Below, in pieces: positions 25,888-33,715 of a stretch of DNA of 64,000 nt. This stretch comes from Brevundimonas sp. (GTDB taxonomy: Bacteria > Pseudomonadota > Alphaproteobacteria > Caulobacterales > Caulobacteraceae). Location of the stretch: positions 62,001-126,000 of the forward strand of contig NZ_JAUXQZ010000002.1 in the NCBI RefSeq assembly GCF_030682035.1, written 5' to 3'. The notes beneath the pieces were generated by a model, which saw only the letters and a program-made list of their open reading frames with translations, was not told the DNA's origin and searched no databases. The translations under genes were made by a program, and so were the position numbers. Within the stretch, counting starts at the first letter, position 1. Every line of letters starts with the position of its first letter.

Positions 25888-26490
25888 ATGGGCGCGGCGG
25901 CGGAAGACCAGCTCGTTGAGCTTCAACGGCGGCTGCTTGGGGGGTACCAGCTATTGCAGACGCTGGTCGGAATCCGTCTGCGGGCGGTCACCGATCCCGA
26001 AAGCGCGCGGCACCTGAACTGGCTGAGCGACGTCATCGCCGCCATGGACTTGATCAGCCGACGGATCAACGCGGACGGCCCACTGGATTTCGGGGGCTAT
26101 CTCGAGGACGTGGCCGACTTCTGGAGTCGCGTTTGCGAGGGCCGACCGGTGCGCCTGAAGGTGCGAGGCCAGGCGGCCCTGCTGCCCGACACCCACCTGC
26201 TGCCGCTGGCGATCATCACCCACGAGCTGATCTCCAACGCTTGCCGCCACGCCTTCCCGGATGACCGGCGCGGCTCGATCGCCGTGGCTTTTTCGCGGGC
26301 CGTTGGCGGCGTCAGCCTGGTAGTGCGCGACTCGGGCGTCGGGGCCGCGAAGCTGGTCCCGGGCGAAGGCCTGTCGCTGGTCCAGGGCCTGGTCGAACAC
26401 CTCGGCGGCTCGATGAGCATCGAGACGGCCCCGGGAGGCGGGGTCGGCGTGCGGATCAGACTGCCTCTGGATACCTCGCCGGTGCACTGA
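25888..26490 (+). CDS. Histidine-kinase-like protein without the phospho-acceptor histidine
   Basis: A 200-residue protein with a HisKA_2-like helical hairpin and an HATPase domain, and no sensor domain. The ATP site looks complete: N-box HELISNAC (Asn117), G1 RDSGVG and G2 GEGLSLVQGLVEHLGG. In HisKA_2 kinases the first helix carries an HRVKNNL-type motif; here the aligned stretch is QRRLLGGYQ, with no His. It may bind ATP without autophosphorylation, act as a phosphatase or scaffold, or be phosphorylated elsewhere. The ATG at 25888 has the better SD (GGGGGA). Confidence 0.78.
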   Translation: MGAAAEDQLVELQRRLLGGYQLLQTLVGIRLRAVTDPESARHLNWLSDVIAAMDLISRRINADGPLDFGGYLEDVADFWSRVCEGRPVRLKVRGQAALLPDTHLLPLAIITHELISNACRHAFPDDRRGSIAVAFSRAVGGVSLVVRDSGVGAAKLVPGEGLSLVQGLVEHLGGSMSIETAPGGGVGVRIRLPLDTSPVH

Positions 26491-26547
26491 AGCCGCTCCG
26501 CTTCCCCCTGAAGTCCGTCGAAAGGCTGACGCGGTCAGCGGGGCGGA

Positions 26548-26621
26548 TGGCTGGGGAACAAGGACTCGAACCTTGAATGACGGTACCAAAAACCGGAGTG
26601 TTACCATTACACCATTCCCCA
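26548..26621 (-). tRNA. tRNA-Gln (anticodon TTG)
   Basis: A 74-base cloverleaf with encoded CCA. The acceptor is TGGGGAA/TTCCCCA, the D arm contains AATGGTAACAC, the anticodon loop is TTTTGGT (TTG), and the T arm is GGTTCGAGTCC. The first pair of the anticodon stem appears as a C-T mismatch. Confidence 0.95.
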
Positions 26622-26777
26622 GCAGGTCCGGCGCATCCGGGGCCGAAGCGCCGGAAGGCGGTCGAGATACGCGAAGGCCGCGGGCGATGCAAGAACCGGT
26701 TTCCAGACTATTTTCCCGGACCGCGAAACGACGCTTGCCGGGGTGAAAGCCCGTGGCTATAAGCCCCCTCCTCAAGT

Positions 26778-26854
26778 CGGAGTGTGGCTCAGCCTGGTAG
26801 AGCACTGCGTTCGGGACGCAGGGGTCGGAGGTTCGAATCCTCTCACTCCGACCA
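26778..26854 (+). tRNA. tRNA-Pro (anticodon CGG)
   Basis: A 77-base cloverleaf with encoded CCA. The acceptor is CGGAGTG/CACTCCG, the D loop GCCTGGTAG, the anticodon arm CTGCG TTCGGGA CGCAG (anticodon CGG), and the T arm GGAGGTTCGAATCC. The 156 bases between the two tRNA genes show no other gene. Confidence 0.96.
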
Positions 26855-26938
26855 TAATCTTTCGTGGCGCTAACGCTCGCCGCGCGGCGGCTCGCTGCTT
26901 GAGCGCCGAAAGGGGTTTCCCGGCCTCTTCCTTCCTTC

Positions 26939-27967
26939 TCAATCCCCCGCCTTCGCCGCCACCGCCGTCAGATGCGCGCCCACGACCTCGATCGTGCGGC
27001 CGGCCAGCGCCCTGCGGCGGGCCAGAAGGTCGGGCGAGCCGGCGTCATAGTCGGCCATGAGCTTGCGGACAAAGTCGCCTGAGCGAACCTCGGCGAGAAC
27101 CGTGTCCATGGCCGCCCGCGACGGCTCGCCGATGATGCGCGGGCCGGTCAGATAGGCGCCGTATTCGGCGGTGTTGGAGATGCGGGTGAAAGCCCCGGCG
27201 ACCCCGCGCTCGAACATCAGGTCGGTGACCAGCTTGACCTCGTAGAAGCATTCGAACCAGGCCACCTCGGGCGGATAGCCGGCGTTCACCAGCTTCATGA
27301 AGGCGGCGTCGACCAGTTCGGCCACCCCGCCGCACAGCACCACCTGTTCGCCGAACAGGTCGCTCTCGCATTCGGCGGCGAAGGTGGTCTCGAGAATGCC
27401 CTTGCGGCCGCAGCCGAGCGCCGCCGCATAGGAGAGGCCCAGCGCATGGGCGCCGCCCGAGGCGTCCTGATGCACCCCGAACAGGGCGAACACCCCCTGC
27501 CCTGCCTCGTACAGGTCGCGGATGCGCGGGCCGATGCCCTTGGGCGAGGCGAGGATGACGTCGAGATCGGGGCGCGGCTCGACCAGGCCGAAACGGACCG
27601 ACAGGCCGTGGGCGAAGATCAAGGCCGCGCCCGGCTTCATCGCCGGGGCCAGTTCGTCACGCCACAGGTCGCGGTGGGCCTCGTCGGAGACCATGATGGC
27701 CGCCACATCGGCCGAGGCGGCGGCCTCGGCGGCGGTCAGGACGGGGAAGCCGTCGGCGAGAGCCTTGGCGCGGGTGGCGGAGGCGGCCTTGAGGCCCACC
27801 ACGATGTCGGCGACGCCGGAGTCGCGCAGGTTCAACGCATGGGTCCGGCCCTGGCTGCCGTAGCCGATGACGGCGACGCGCTTGCCGCGAATGATCGACA
27901 GATCACAGTCGCGGTCATGGAAGACGGGCAAGGGCGTGCTTAGGTGGTCAGTCATGAGCACAGACAT
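26939..27967 (-). CDS. Divergent ketol-acid reductoisomerase (IlvC-like)
   Basis: A 342-residue class I KARI-like protein; the canonical enzyme makes the dihydroxyacid precursors of Val, Leu and Ile. The Mg ligands are kept (CESDLFGEQ, WFECFYE, ISNTAEYG) and the dinucleotide motif is GYGSQG. But the usual GYGSQGHAHA reads GYGSQGRTHA, and KGPGHTVR reads KGIGPRIR, so Pro147 replaces a normally invariant His. It may be a paralogue with altered activity. The start with GGAAGG at 27967 is preferred to an ATG at 27955; it overlaps the divergent neighbour. Confidence 0.8.
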   Translation of the reverse strand: MSVLMTDHLSTPLPVFHDRDCDLSIIRGKRVAVIGYGSQGRTHALNLRDSGVADIVVGLKAASATRAKALADGFPVLTAAEAAASADVAAIMVSDEAHRDLWRDELAPAMKPGAALIFAHGLSVRFGLVEPRPDLDVILASPKGIGPRIRDLYEAGQGVFALFGVHQDASGGAHALGLSYAAALGCGRKGILETTFAAECESDLFGEQVVLCGGVAELVDAAFMKLVNAGYPPEVAWFECFYEVKLVTDLMFERGVAGAFTRISNTAEYGAYLTGPRIIGEPSRAAMDTVLAEVRSGDFVRKLMADYDAGSPDLLARRRALAGRTIEVVGAHLTAVAAKAGD

Positions 27968-28502
27968 AGCGCCTTCCGTCGTCGTCGCCTTCTGGAAAGA
28001 GGCCGGTCCGAAGATGTGGTTCGCCAGGGACAAGGCCTTCGACACCCTGTTCCGCGTGCGGTTCGAGGACGCCCACTTCATGGCGGCCCGGCGCGAGCTG
28101 GACCCTTGGGCGGAGACGCCGGAGGGGTCGCTGGCGCTGCTGATCCTGCTGGACCAGTTTCCGAGGAACGTCTTCCGGAGTACGGGCCACGCCTTCGCCA
28201 CCGACCCGCTGGCGCGGATGTTCGCGGTCATGGCCATCGACGGTGGGCAGGACCGGGCGGTTGAGAATGATCTGCGGCGATTCTTCTACCTGCCGTTCCA
28301 GCACCATGAGGACATGGCGAGCCAGGCGCGGCAGCTGGCGCTGTTCCAGCGGATGGACCGGGCAGCGGAGGATCGCTGGGCCGAGCATCATCACCGGGTG
28401 ATTGCGACCTTCGGCCGGTTTCCGCACCGTAACCGCGCACTGGGGCGGGAGACGACGCCGGAGGAGCAGATGTTTCTGGATCAGGACGGATTCCGGGGTT
28501 GA
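27954..28502 (+). CDS. DUF924 family protein
   Basis: A 182-residue alpha-helical protein of the DUF924 family. Typical stretches are VVVAFWKEAGPKMWFARD, LALLILLDQFPRNVFRSTG, FFYLPFQHHED and FPHRNRALGR. Homologues are widespread and lack an established function. An AGGTGG six bases ahead supports this ATG, which overlaps the 5' end of the divergent KARI-like gene by 14 bases, so each gene's translation signal lies inside or beside the other's coding sequence. Confidence 0.87.
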   Translation: MSTDIAPSVVVAFWKEAGPKMWFARDKAFDTLFRVRFEDAHFMAARRELDPWAETPEGSLALLILLDQFPRNVFRSTGHAFATDPLARMFAVMAIDGGQDRAVENDLRRFFYLPFQHHEDMASQARQLALFQRMDRAAEDRWAEHHHRVIATFGRFPHRNRALGRETTPEEQMFLDQDGFRG

Positions 28503-28571
28503 GGCCTCGGCTTTTCGTCTGGCGTCGCGAAGGCTAGGCTGCTTGCATTACGACTGGCTGGGAAGCTCCTG

Positions 28572-29426
28572 ATGCTGCGTTTCATCGTCCTGGCAATCGC
28601 CCTGCTGATACCCACTGTACTCCGAGCGCAGTCGGGGTCGCCAGATGACGCTGTTGGTTTCGTCCATGAAATCCGTGTGCTGAACACGACCGAGACTTCG
28701 TCGGGCAACGGGTCGTCGGGGAGCTCCCGGAGCGGAGGGACGCTGATCGAGCGCGTCATTGCCTTTCGCGACACCGGTCTGGAACTGGAGTTCGACCTGC
28801 CACTAGGAGCCACGGCCGAGGAGCGCGCGAGGGAATGGCAATGGCCCGCGAGAGTACTCAAGGCCGCGGATGGGACGCTGCACTTGCTCAATGCCCCCGA
28901 GCTGGAGGCGAGGATCGATGCCTGGCTGACAGCCGGTGGAATGACCCGCGAGGCGTGCGGCCATTGGATATTCACTTGGGACGCCTTCAAGATCGAATGT
29001 GACCCGCAGTCCGTGATCACGGCTCTCAATGCATTCGACCTAAGACTCGGCACCCTGGGCGCCGGGGTTCCGTACACCGAACGTGGCGGTCTTGGTCCGG
29101 TGTCTCTGCAGGCAGGGACGATCGAAGTCGAAGGCTCTACGTTTGTAGCGGAAACACCGGTCGATCCGATCTTCATACGCCGGGAGCGCGCCGAAACAGA
29201 CCTCGTGGTCGCGGAGATCACCGGTGACCGTTCATTGACACTCGAGGCGGCGCTCGAGGCCCGGGAGGCGGAACAGGTCACGGGTACGATCACCACAACA
29301 CTGACGACTGACAATCGAGGACGCGTTGTCAGTCGGACAACGATCGCCGACCTCACGACAACGGACGCGGAGGGCGGGGTCGAACGCAGTACATCCACGC
29401 AGAGGGTCGAGCGGCGACCGCTCTAA
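28572..29426 (+). CDS. Exported protein of unknown function
   Basis: A 284-residue protein with a clear signal peptide (residues 1-19, LLIPTVLRAQ). The mature part has a Ser/Gly-rich insert near residue 45, a central GHWIFTWDAFKIECDPQ region with two cysteines, and a Thr-rich C-terminal half (VTGTITTTLTTDNRGRVVS). I do not recognise the family. A GGAAG precedes the ATG. GC3 seems lower than in flanking core genes, as in the nearby TIR region. Confidence 0.6.
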   Translation: MLRFIVLAIALLIPTVLRAQSGSPDDAVGFVHEIRVLNTTETSSGNGSSGSSRSGGTLIERVIAFRDTGLELEFDLPLGATAEERAREWQWPARVLKAADGTLHLLNAPELEARIDAWLTAGGMTREACGHWIFTWDAFKIECDPQSVITALNAFDLRLGTLGAGVPYTERGGLGPVSLQAGTIEVEGSTFVAETPVDPIFIRRERAETDLVVAEITGDRSLTLEAALEAREAEQVTGTITTTLTTDNRGRVVSRTTIADLTTTDAEGGVERSTSTQRVERRPL

Positions 29427-29541
29427 CCGTCCGAACCCGCGACCCGGGGACGGTAGGGTATCCGAGGGTGTGGCCACGTTCCTGTGAGCAACCGAATCAG
29501 CGACCTGCCATGCGGCGCGAATCACCGGCACAGTCGTCGTC

Positions 29542-30402
29542 ATGAACGCCGTCGCCACCCTCGCCGATCTCCACGCCCGCACCGGCGCCGTCGCGGGCGA
29601 TCACCCGGAATGGCAGTACCTCCATCTGCTGCGCGACATCCTCGACAACGGCAGCCGGCGCGACGACCGAACCGGCACGGGAACGCTGGGGGTGTTCGGG
29701 CGGCAGATGCGGTTCGATCTGGCCAAGGGCTTTCCGGTCCTGACGACCAAGAAGCTGCACCTGCGGTCGATCATCGTCGAACTGCTGTGGTTTCTGCGCG
29801 GCGAGACCAATATCGGCTGGTTGAAGGACAATGGCGTTTCGATCTGGAACGAATGGGCCGACGCCGAGGGCGAGCTGGGGCCGGTCTATGGCAAACAGTG
29901 GCGCTCGTGGGCGGCGCCGGACGGAAGGGTGATCGACCAGATCGCCAAACTGGTCGAGGGGCTGAAGACCAATCCCAACAGCCGCCGCCATATCGTCTCG
30001 GCCTGGAACCCGGCCGACGTCGACGACATGGCCCTGCCGCCCTGCCACTGCCTGTTCCAGTTCTTCGTCGCCGACGGAAAGCTGAGCTGCCAGCTGTACC
30101 AGCGGTCGGCGGATGTGTTTCTGGGGCTGCCGTTCAACATCGCGTCCTATGCGCTGCTGACGCATATGGTCGCCCACGTGACAGGCTTTGAACCTGGAGA
30201 GTTCATTTGGGTCGGTGGTGATTGCCACCTCTATACGGATCACCTGCCACAATCGCGTCTTCAGATGACACGACAACCGATGGATTTCCCTCGATTGTCA
30301 TTCGAGCGGCGGGTCCATGATCTGTTCGAGTTTCAGCGAGAGGACATCGTGCTTACGGGCTATCAAGCCCACCCGCACATCCCGGCCAAGGTCTCCAAAT
30401 AG
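29542..30402 (+). CDS. thyA: Thymidylate synthase, with compositionally foreign 3' third
   Basis: A 286-residue ThyA that methylates dUMP to dTMP using methylene-tetrahydrofolate. The catalytic Cys168 is in [30 protein letters not shown] and [14 protein letters not shown] are standard. From codon 214 (base 30181) the composition changes: by my count 7 of the 70 preceding codons end in A/T, against 30 of the 73 that follow. The end reads [10 protein letters not shown] instead of the common KAPVAV-like tail. The protein looks complete, but the gene looks mosaic. folA is two genes downstream. Confidence 0.93.
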   Translation: MNAVATLADLHARTGAVAGDHPEWQYLHLLRDILDNGSRRDDRTGTGTLGVFGRQMRFDLAKGFPVLTTKKLHLRSIIVELLWFLRGETNIGWLKDNGVSIWNEWADAEGELGPVYGKQWRSWAAPDGRVIDQIAKLVEGLKTNPNSRRHIVSAWNPADVDDMALPPCHCLFQFFVADGKLSCQLYQRSADVFLGLPFNIASYALLTHMVAHVTGFEPGEFIWVGGDCHLYTDHLPQSRLQMTRQPMDFPRLSFERRVHDLFEFQREDIVLTGYQAHPHIPAKVSK

Positions 30403-30404
30403 CG

Positions 30405-31267
30405 GTGCGTCGTCCGGGCCTTTTCATAGGATCATCCAGCAGGCCCTGGATGTCGCCTATTCACTCCAGGCGATGCTGGAATACGAAACCGACCCTACCG
30501 TATGGACGCAGGGTGTTTTTCGGCCTTCGTCACAGACACTGGCCGACCTCGTCGTGGAAGCCCGAACCACGGATTTCGCAGCCTTCATCTTCGCGCCCGA
30601 CGACGTCATCGAGGTCCGTGGCGAGCGATCCAATGTTGTGAGGGACAATGTGCTGTTCGAACTCGGCCTGTTCGTCGGTTCACTCGGGATCGAACGATGC
30701 TTTGTTGTGACGCCCCGCAACACTGAGGCGCTGAAACTCCCCTCCGATCTACTCGGAGTGATGCCACTGAGCTATGCGGCTGATCGAGGCGATGGACGGT
30801 TGAAAGCTGCCCTGGGTCCGGCAAGCCACGCAATCCTGCAAGCCGTGCGGCGGCAAGGCGGTCGGAGCGAGATTCCGGCCTCAGCAGACGTGCCGGCGTC
30901 ACCGTTCACCGAGGCGGACATCCAGGAACTGACGCGCCGGTTCATTGCGCAATGGGACAGTCCGCCTATCGCGCTCGCGAGAGCCCGACTGCGAAAAGGG
31001 GCTCCCATGCATATGATCGAGGATGAGGATGGTGAGGCCACCGCCGATGTTGAGGCCCTGTTCAACTTCCTCAATGGCATGGCTGACGCCGTATTGGCCG
31101 GCCGAGCGGACGAAAACCGGCTTCGCCCCGTATTCGAGAGCCCGGTTCGTAGTGTTTGGTCCCACGCCTTCACCTACCTGGCCCCGCTGAACGTCGCGGA
31201 CGGGTGGTGGAATCCCCTGCCAAAAATTGCAGAGTTGCATCGACGCTGGCTGAGGGACGAGACATGA
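30405..31267 (+). pseudogene. TIR-like (CAP12/PCTIR, PF10137-type) gene with a frameshift
   Basis: A GTG just after thyA begins RRPGLFIGSSS, the N-terminal strand of the PF10137 TIR-like domain. The domain continues in the -1 frame as ALDVAYSLQAMLEY, TVWTQGVFRPSSQTLADL, FIFAPDDVIE and RDNVLFELGLFVG, with the expected catalytic Glu in FELG. One missing base near 30437 would explain the break. After about residue 160 an unrecognised C-terminal region of ~120 residues ends WNPLPKIAELHRRW. Such domains are NAD-consuming effectors in antiphage systems. The stop overlaps the MazG-like start. Confidence 0.75.
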
Positions 31268-31560
31268 ACCTCTCCGACCTATCCGCCTCTATCCTGCGCA
31301 TCTCCGACATCTACGCCGCCGAGCATGGCATCGAGCGATCCGGTGACTGGGCCCTGCTGAAGGTGCAGGAGGAACTCGGCGAGCTGACGGCCGAGCATCT
31401 GCGCATGAGCGGGCGGGCGCGGGGCGAGGCGGACGCCGGCAAGCTGGGGGATGAGGCGGCGGATGTGCTGGGGATGCTGCTGATCTATTGCGACCGGGCG
31501 GGGATCGATATTGAAGCGGCCATGCAGCGCAAATGGCTGCACTGGCTGGAGCCGCGCTGA
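31264..31560 (+). CDS. MazG-like nucleotide pyrophosphohydrolase domain protein
   Basis: A 98-residue all-alpha NTP-pyrophosphatase-like protein. The acidic motifs EELGELTAEH and GDEAADVLGMLL match the EExxE and ExxD Mg-binding patterns of the MazG fold. Such enzymes hydrolyse nucleoside triphosphates or house-clean dNTPs. Its ATG overlaps the TIR gene stop (ATGA) and its own stop overlaps folA (TGATG), so it sits in a tightly coupled series with thyA and folA, consistent with nucleotide metabolism. Confidence 0.82.
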   Translation: MNLSDLSASILRISDIYAAEHGIERSGDWALLKVQEELGELTAEHLRMSGRARGEADAGKLGDEAADVLGMLLIYCDRAGIDIEAAMQRKWLHWLEPR

Positions 31561-32078
31561 TGCCCCTACCCCAACTCGTTCTCGTCGTCGCCCGCGCCCG
31601 CAACGGGGTAATCGGGCGCGACGGCGACCTGCCGTGGCGGCTGCGCAGCGATCTGCAGCGGTTCAAGGCCATCACGCTCGGCAAGCCGTGCATCATGGGG
31701 CGGCGGACGTGGGAGAGTTTGCCGCTGAAGCCCCTGCCCGGACGGTTGAACCTGATCCTTTCTCGCGACGAGTCTTTCGAGGCGCACAAGGCCGTGGTCT
31801 GCACGACGCTGGACGAGGCGGTCGAGATCGCGCGCGAGACGGCCGAAGAGGACGGGGTCGACGAGATCTGCGTCATCGGCGGCGTGGCCCTGTTCGAAAA
31901 GGCCCTGCCGCGGGCGCGGCGGCTGTACCTGACCGAGGTCGAGGCCGAGCCCGAGGGCGATGTGCTGTTCCCGGCGTTCGACGAGGGGGCCTGGAAGGAG
32001 GTATCCTCCGAGGTCCATCCGGCGGGCGAGAAGGATGACCACGGGTTCGTGTTCCGGGTGCTCGAAAGACGGGCATAA
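31560..32078 (+). CDS. folA: Dihydrofolate reductase
   Basis: A 172-residue DHFR that regenerates tetrahydrofolate after the ThyA reaction. Characteristic segments are ARARNGVIGRDGDLPWRLRS (residues 11-30), LQRFKAITLGKPCIMGRRTW, LILSRDESF and CVIGGVALFEKALP. The acidic active-site residue is the Asp in LPWRLRSDL. The start overlaps the MazG-like stop and excludes a longer in-frame upstream ATG. Normal core GC3 resumes here. Confidence 0.94.
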   Translation: MPLPQLVLVVARARNGVIGRDGDLPWRLRSDLQRFKAITLGKPCIMGRRTWESLPLKPLPGRLNLILSRDESFEAHKAVVCTTLDEAVEIARETAEEDGVDEICVIGGVALFEKALPRARRLYLTEVEAEPEGDVLFPAFDEGAWKEVSSEVHPAGEKDDHGFVFRVLERRA

Positions 32079-32143
32079 TGCCTGGCCCGCGGTCAGAAGG
32101 CTCCGCCTTCTCGACCCGACGCGGGCTGTGAAAGGAAATGACC

Positions 32144-32464
32144 ATGCTGATCGTGACCACCAATGACGCGCCCGGCTATCGGGTCGTGAAGACGCTCGGA
32201 CTGGCGCGGGGCATTACGGTGCGGTCGCGCAACATCATCTCCGACGCCATCGGCGGCCTGCAGTCGATGCTGGGCGGCAGGGTGGGCGCCTATGTCAAAC
32301 TGGCCGAGGCGTCGCGGGCCGAGGCCTATCAGGAGCTGGTCACGAACGCGCAGGCGATGGGGGCCAACGCCGTGATCGCCATGCGCTATGAGGCCAATGA
32401 GATCATGGAAGGCGTCACCGAGGTGCTGGCCTATGGGACGGCGGTGGTGGTGGAGGGGGAATAG
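32144..32464 (+). CDS. YbjQ/UPF0145 (DUF74) family protein
   Basis: A 106-residue protein of the YbjQ family, sometimes called heavy-metal-binding, with no proven function. Motifs are TTNDAPGYRVVKTLGLARG, RNIISDAIGGLQSMLGGRV and MGANAVIAMRYEANEI. AAAGGA lies seven bases before the chosen ATG; an ATG six bases earlier is too close to it. It ends directly at a large G-rich inverted repeat facing the convergent reductase gene. Confidence 0.9.
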   Translation: MLIVTTNDAPGYRVVKTLGLARGITVRSRNIISDAIGGLQSMLGGRVGAYVKLAEASRAEAYQELVTNAQAMGANAVIAMRYEANEIMEGVTEVLAYGTAVVVEGE

Positions 32465-32557
32465 GGTGTGGGGTGTGGGGGGTGGGGGGTGTGAGAGTTC
32501 CGCGCCGCGCTGCAAATACCATCCTCGACACCCCATCCCCCACACCCCATACCCTCA
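32464..32557. repeat. Long G-rich inverted repeat with a G-quadruplex motif on each strand
   Basis: The left arm (about 32464-32494) and right arm (about 32525-32557) are near-perfect inverted copies of ~31 bases around a ~30-base loop. The left arm reads G3-TGT-G4-TGT-G6-T-G6 on the plus strand; the right arm gives G3, G4, G5 and G4 runs on the minus strand. It overlaps the stops of the two convergent genes and is a likely bidirectional terminator or roadblock. Confidence 0.7.
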
Positions 32558-33652
32558 ACTGAGCGTCGCCATCGCGCTGCGCTCAAAATCCTTGAGCTCG
32601 TCCAGCCGGCCGTCGCGGATCTTCTCGACCCAGTGGGGGTCGGCCAGCAGGGCGCGGCCGACGGCGACGAGGTCGAACTCGTCGCGCTCCAGCCGTTCGA
32701 TCAGGCCGTCGAGCGAGGCGGGTTTGGAGGCAGCGCCGCCGAAGGCCGCGATGAATTCGCCGTCGAGGCCGACCGAGCCGACGGTGATGGTCGGCAGGCC
32801 GGTCAGCTTCCTGGTCCAGCCGGCGAAATTGAGGTCTGAGCCCTCGAACTCCGGCTCCCAGAAGCGGCGCTGGGAGCAGTGGAAGACGTCGACGCCGGCC
32901 TCGGCCAGCGGGGCCAGCCATTGGGACAGTTCGTCGGGCGTCAGGGCGTTCTTGACGGCGTAGTCCTGCAGCTTCCACTGCGACAGGCGCAGGATCAGGG
33001 CCATGTCCGGGCCGACGCCCTCGCGCACCGCCTTGACCACCTCGGCCCCGAAGCGCGCGCGCTCGTGGATCGTGCCGCCGCCCCAGCGGTCGTCGCGGTC
33101 GTTGAGGCCGGACCAGAAGAACTGGTCGATCAGATAGCCGTGGGCGGCGTGGATCTCGACCGCGTCGAAGCCGAGCTCGCGGGTGGCGCGGGCCGAACGG
33201 CCGAAGGCTGAGATGGTGTCGGCGATGTCCTCATCGGTCATCGGCTCCAGACCGCGCTTGCCCGGGGTGGTCATGCCCGCGGGGCTGTCGACCTTGCCGA
33301 GGGGGGACCAGTCCTCGCCGCGGCCGCGGGCCGAACCAACGTGCCAGAGCTGGGGGGCGATCAGGCCGCCGGCGGCGTGAACTTCCTCGACCACCTTCTT
33401 CCATTCCGGCAGGGCCTCGCCGTGGAAGACGGGGACGGCGGCGTCATTGCGGGCGGCAGGGCGTTCGACGACCGTGCCCTCGGTGATGATCAGACCCACC
33501 TGCCCCTCGGCCCGGCGACGGTAATAGCCGGCGACGTCGCTGGTCGGGATGCCGCCCGGCGAAAAGGACCGCGTCATCGGCGCCATGACGATGCGGTTGG
33601 GCATCTTCAGGGACTTGACCTGGAAGGGACGGAACAGGGCGTCGATGGACAT
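32555..33652 (-). CDS. Old yellow enzyme family NADH:flavin oxidoreductase
   Basis: A 365-residue FMN-dependent ene-reductase of the OYE/xenobiotic reductase family, with a TIM barrel. Seen are FRPFQVKSLKMPNRIVMAPM, GLIITEGT, QLWHVGSA, the substrate-site FDAVEIHAAHGYLIDQFF, and near the C-terminus LVAVGRALLADPHWVEKI for FMN phosphate. Members reduce activated C=C bonds and nitro compounds; the physiological substrate is unknown. Its stop lies inside the G-rich inverted repeat. Confidence 0.92.
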   Translation of the reverse strand: MSIDALFRPFQVKSLKMPNRIVMAPMTRSFSPGGIPTSDVAGYYRRRAEGQVGLIITEGTVVERPAARNDAAVPVFHGEALPEWKKVVEEVHAAGGLIAPQLWHVGSARGRGEDWSPLGKVDSPAGMTTPGKRGLEPMTDEDIADTISAFGRSARATRELGFDAVEIHAAHGYLIDQFFWSGLNDRDDRWGGGTIHERARFGAEVVKAVREGVGPDMALILRLSQWKLQDYAVKNALTPDELSQWLAPLAEAGVDVFHCSQRRFWEPEFEGSDLNFAGWTRKLTGLPTITVGSVGLDGEFIAAFGGAASKPASLDGLIERLERDEFDLVAVGRALLADPHWVEKIRDGRLDELKDFERSAMATLS

Positions 33653-33690
33653 GATCGGTTCTCAGGTGACTGGAACACACAAGGTGGCGG

Positions 33691-33715
33691 TTAGGGTTGC
33701 GTTTGAAAACCCTAA
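33691..33715 (-). terminator. Hairpin at the mrp stop codon
   Basis: TTAGGGTT and AACCCTAA form a perfect 8-bp stem around a 9-base loop, starting within the mrp stop codon and lying upstream of the reductase gene on the same strand. There is no proper T-run, so it is a weak or factor-dependent terminator. Confidence 0.4.

Noticed and set aside
26097..26420. Minus-strand frames over the kinase-like gene
   Set aside because: No domain features; the plus strand encodes clear HATPase motifs.
30317..30404. Upstream extension of the TIR frame inside thyA
   Set aside because: Open by chance; the encoded residues do not resemble a TIR N-terminus, whereas the true one (GLFIGSSS) is in another frame just after thyA.
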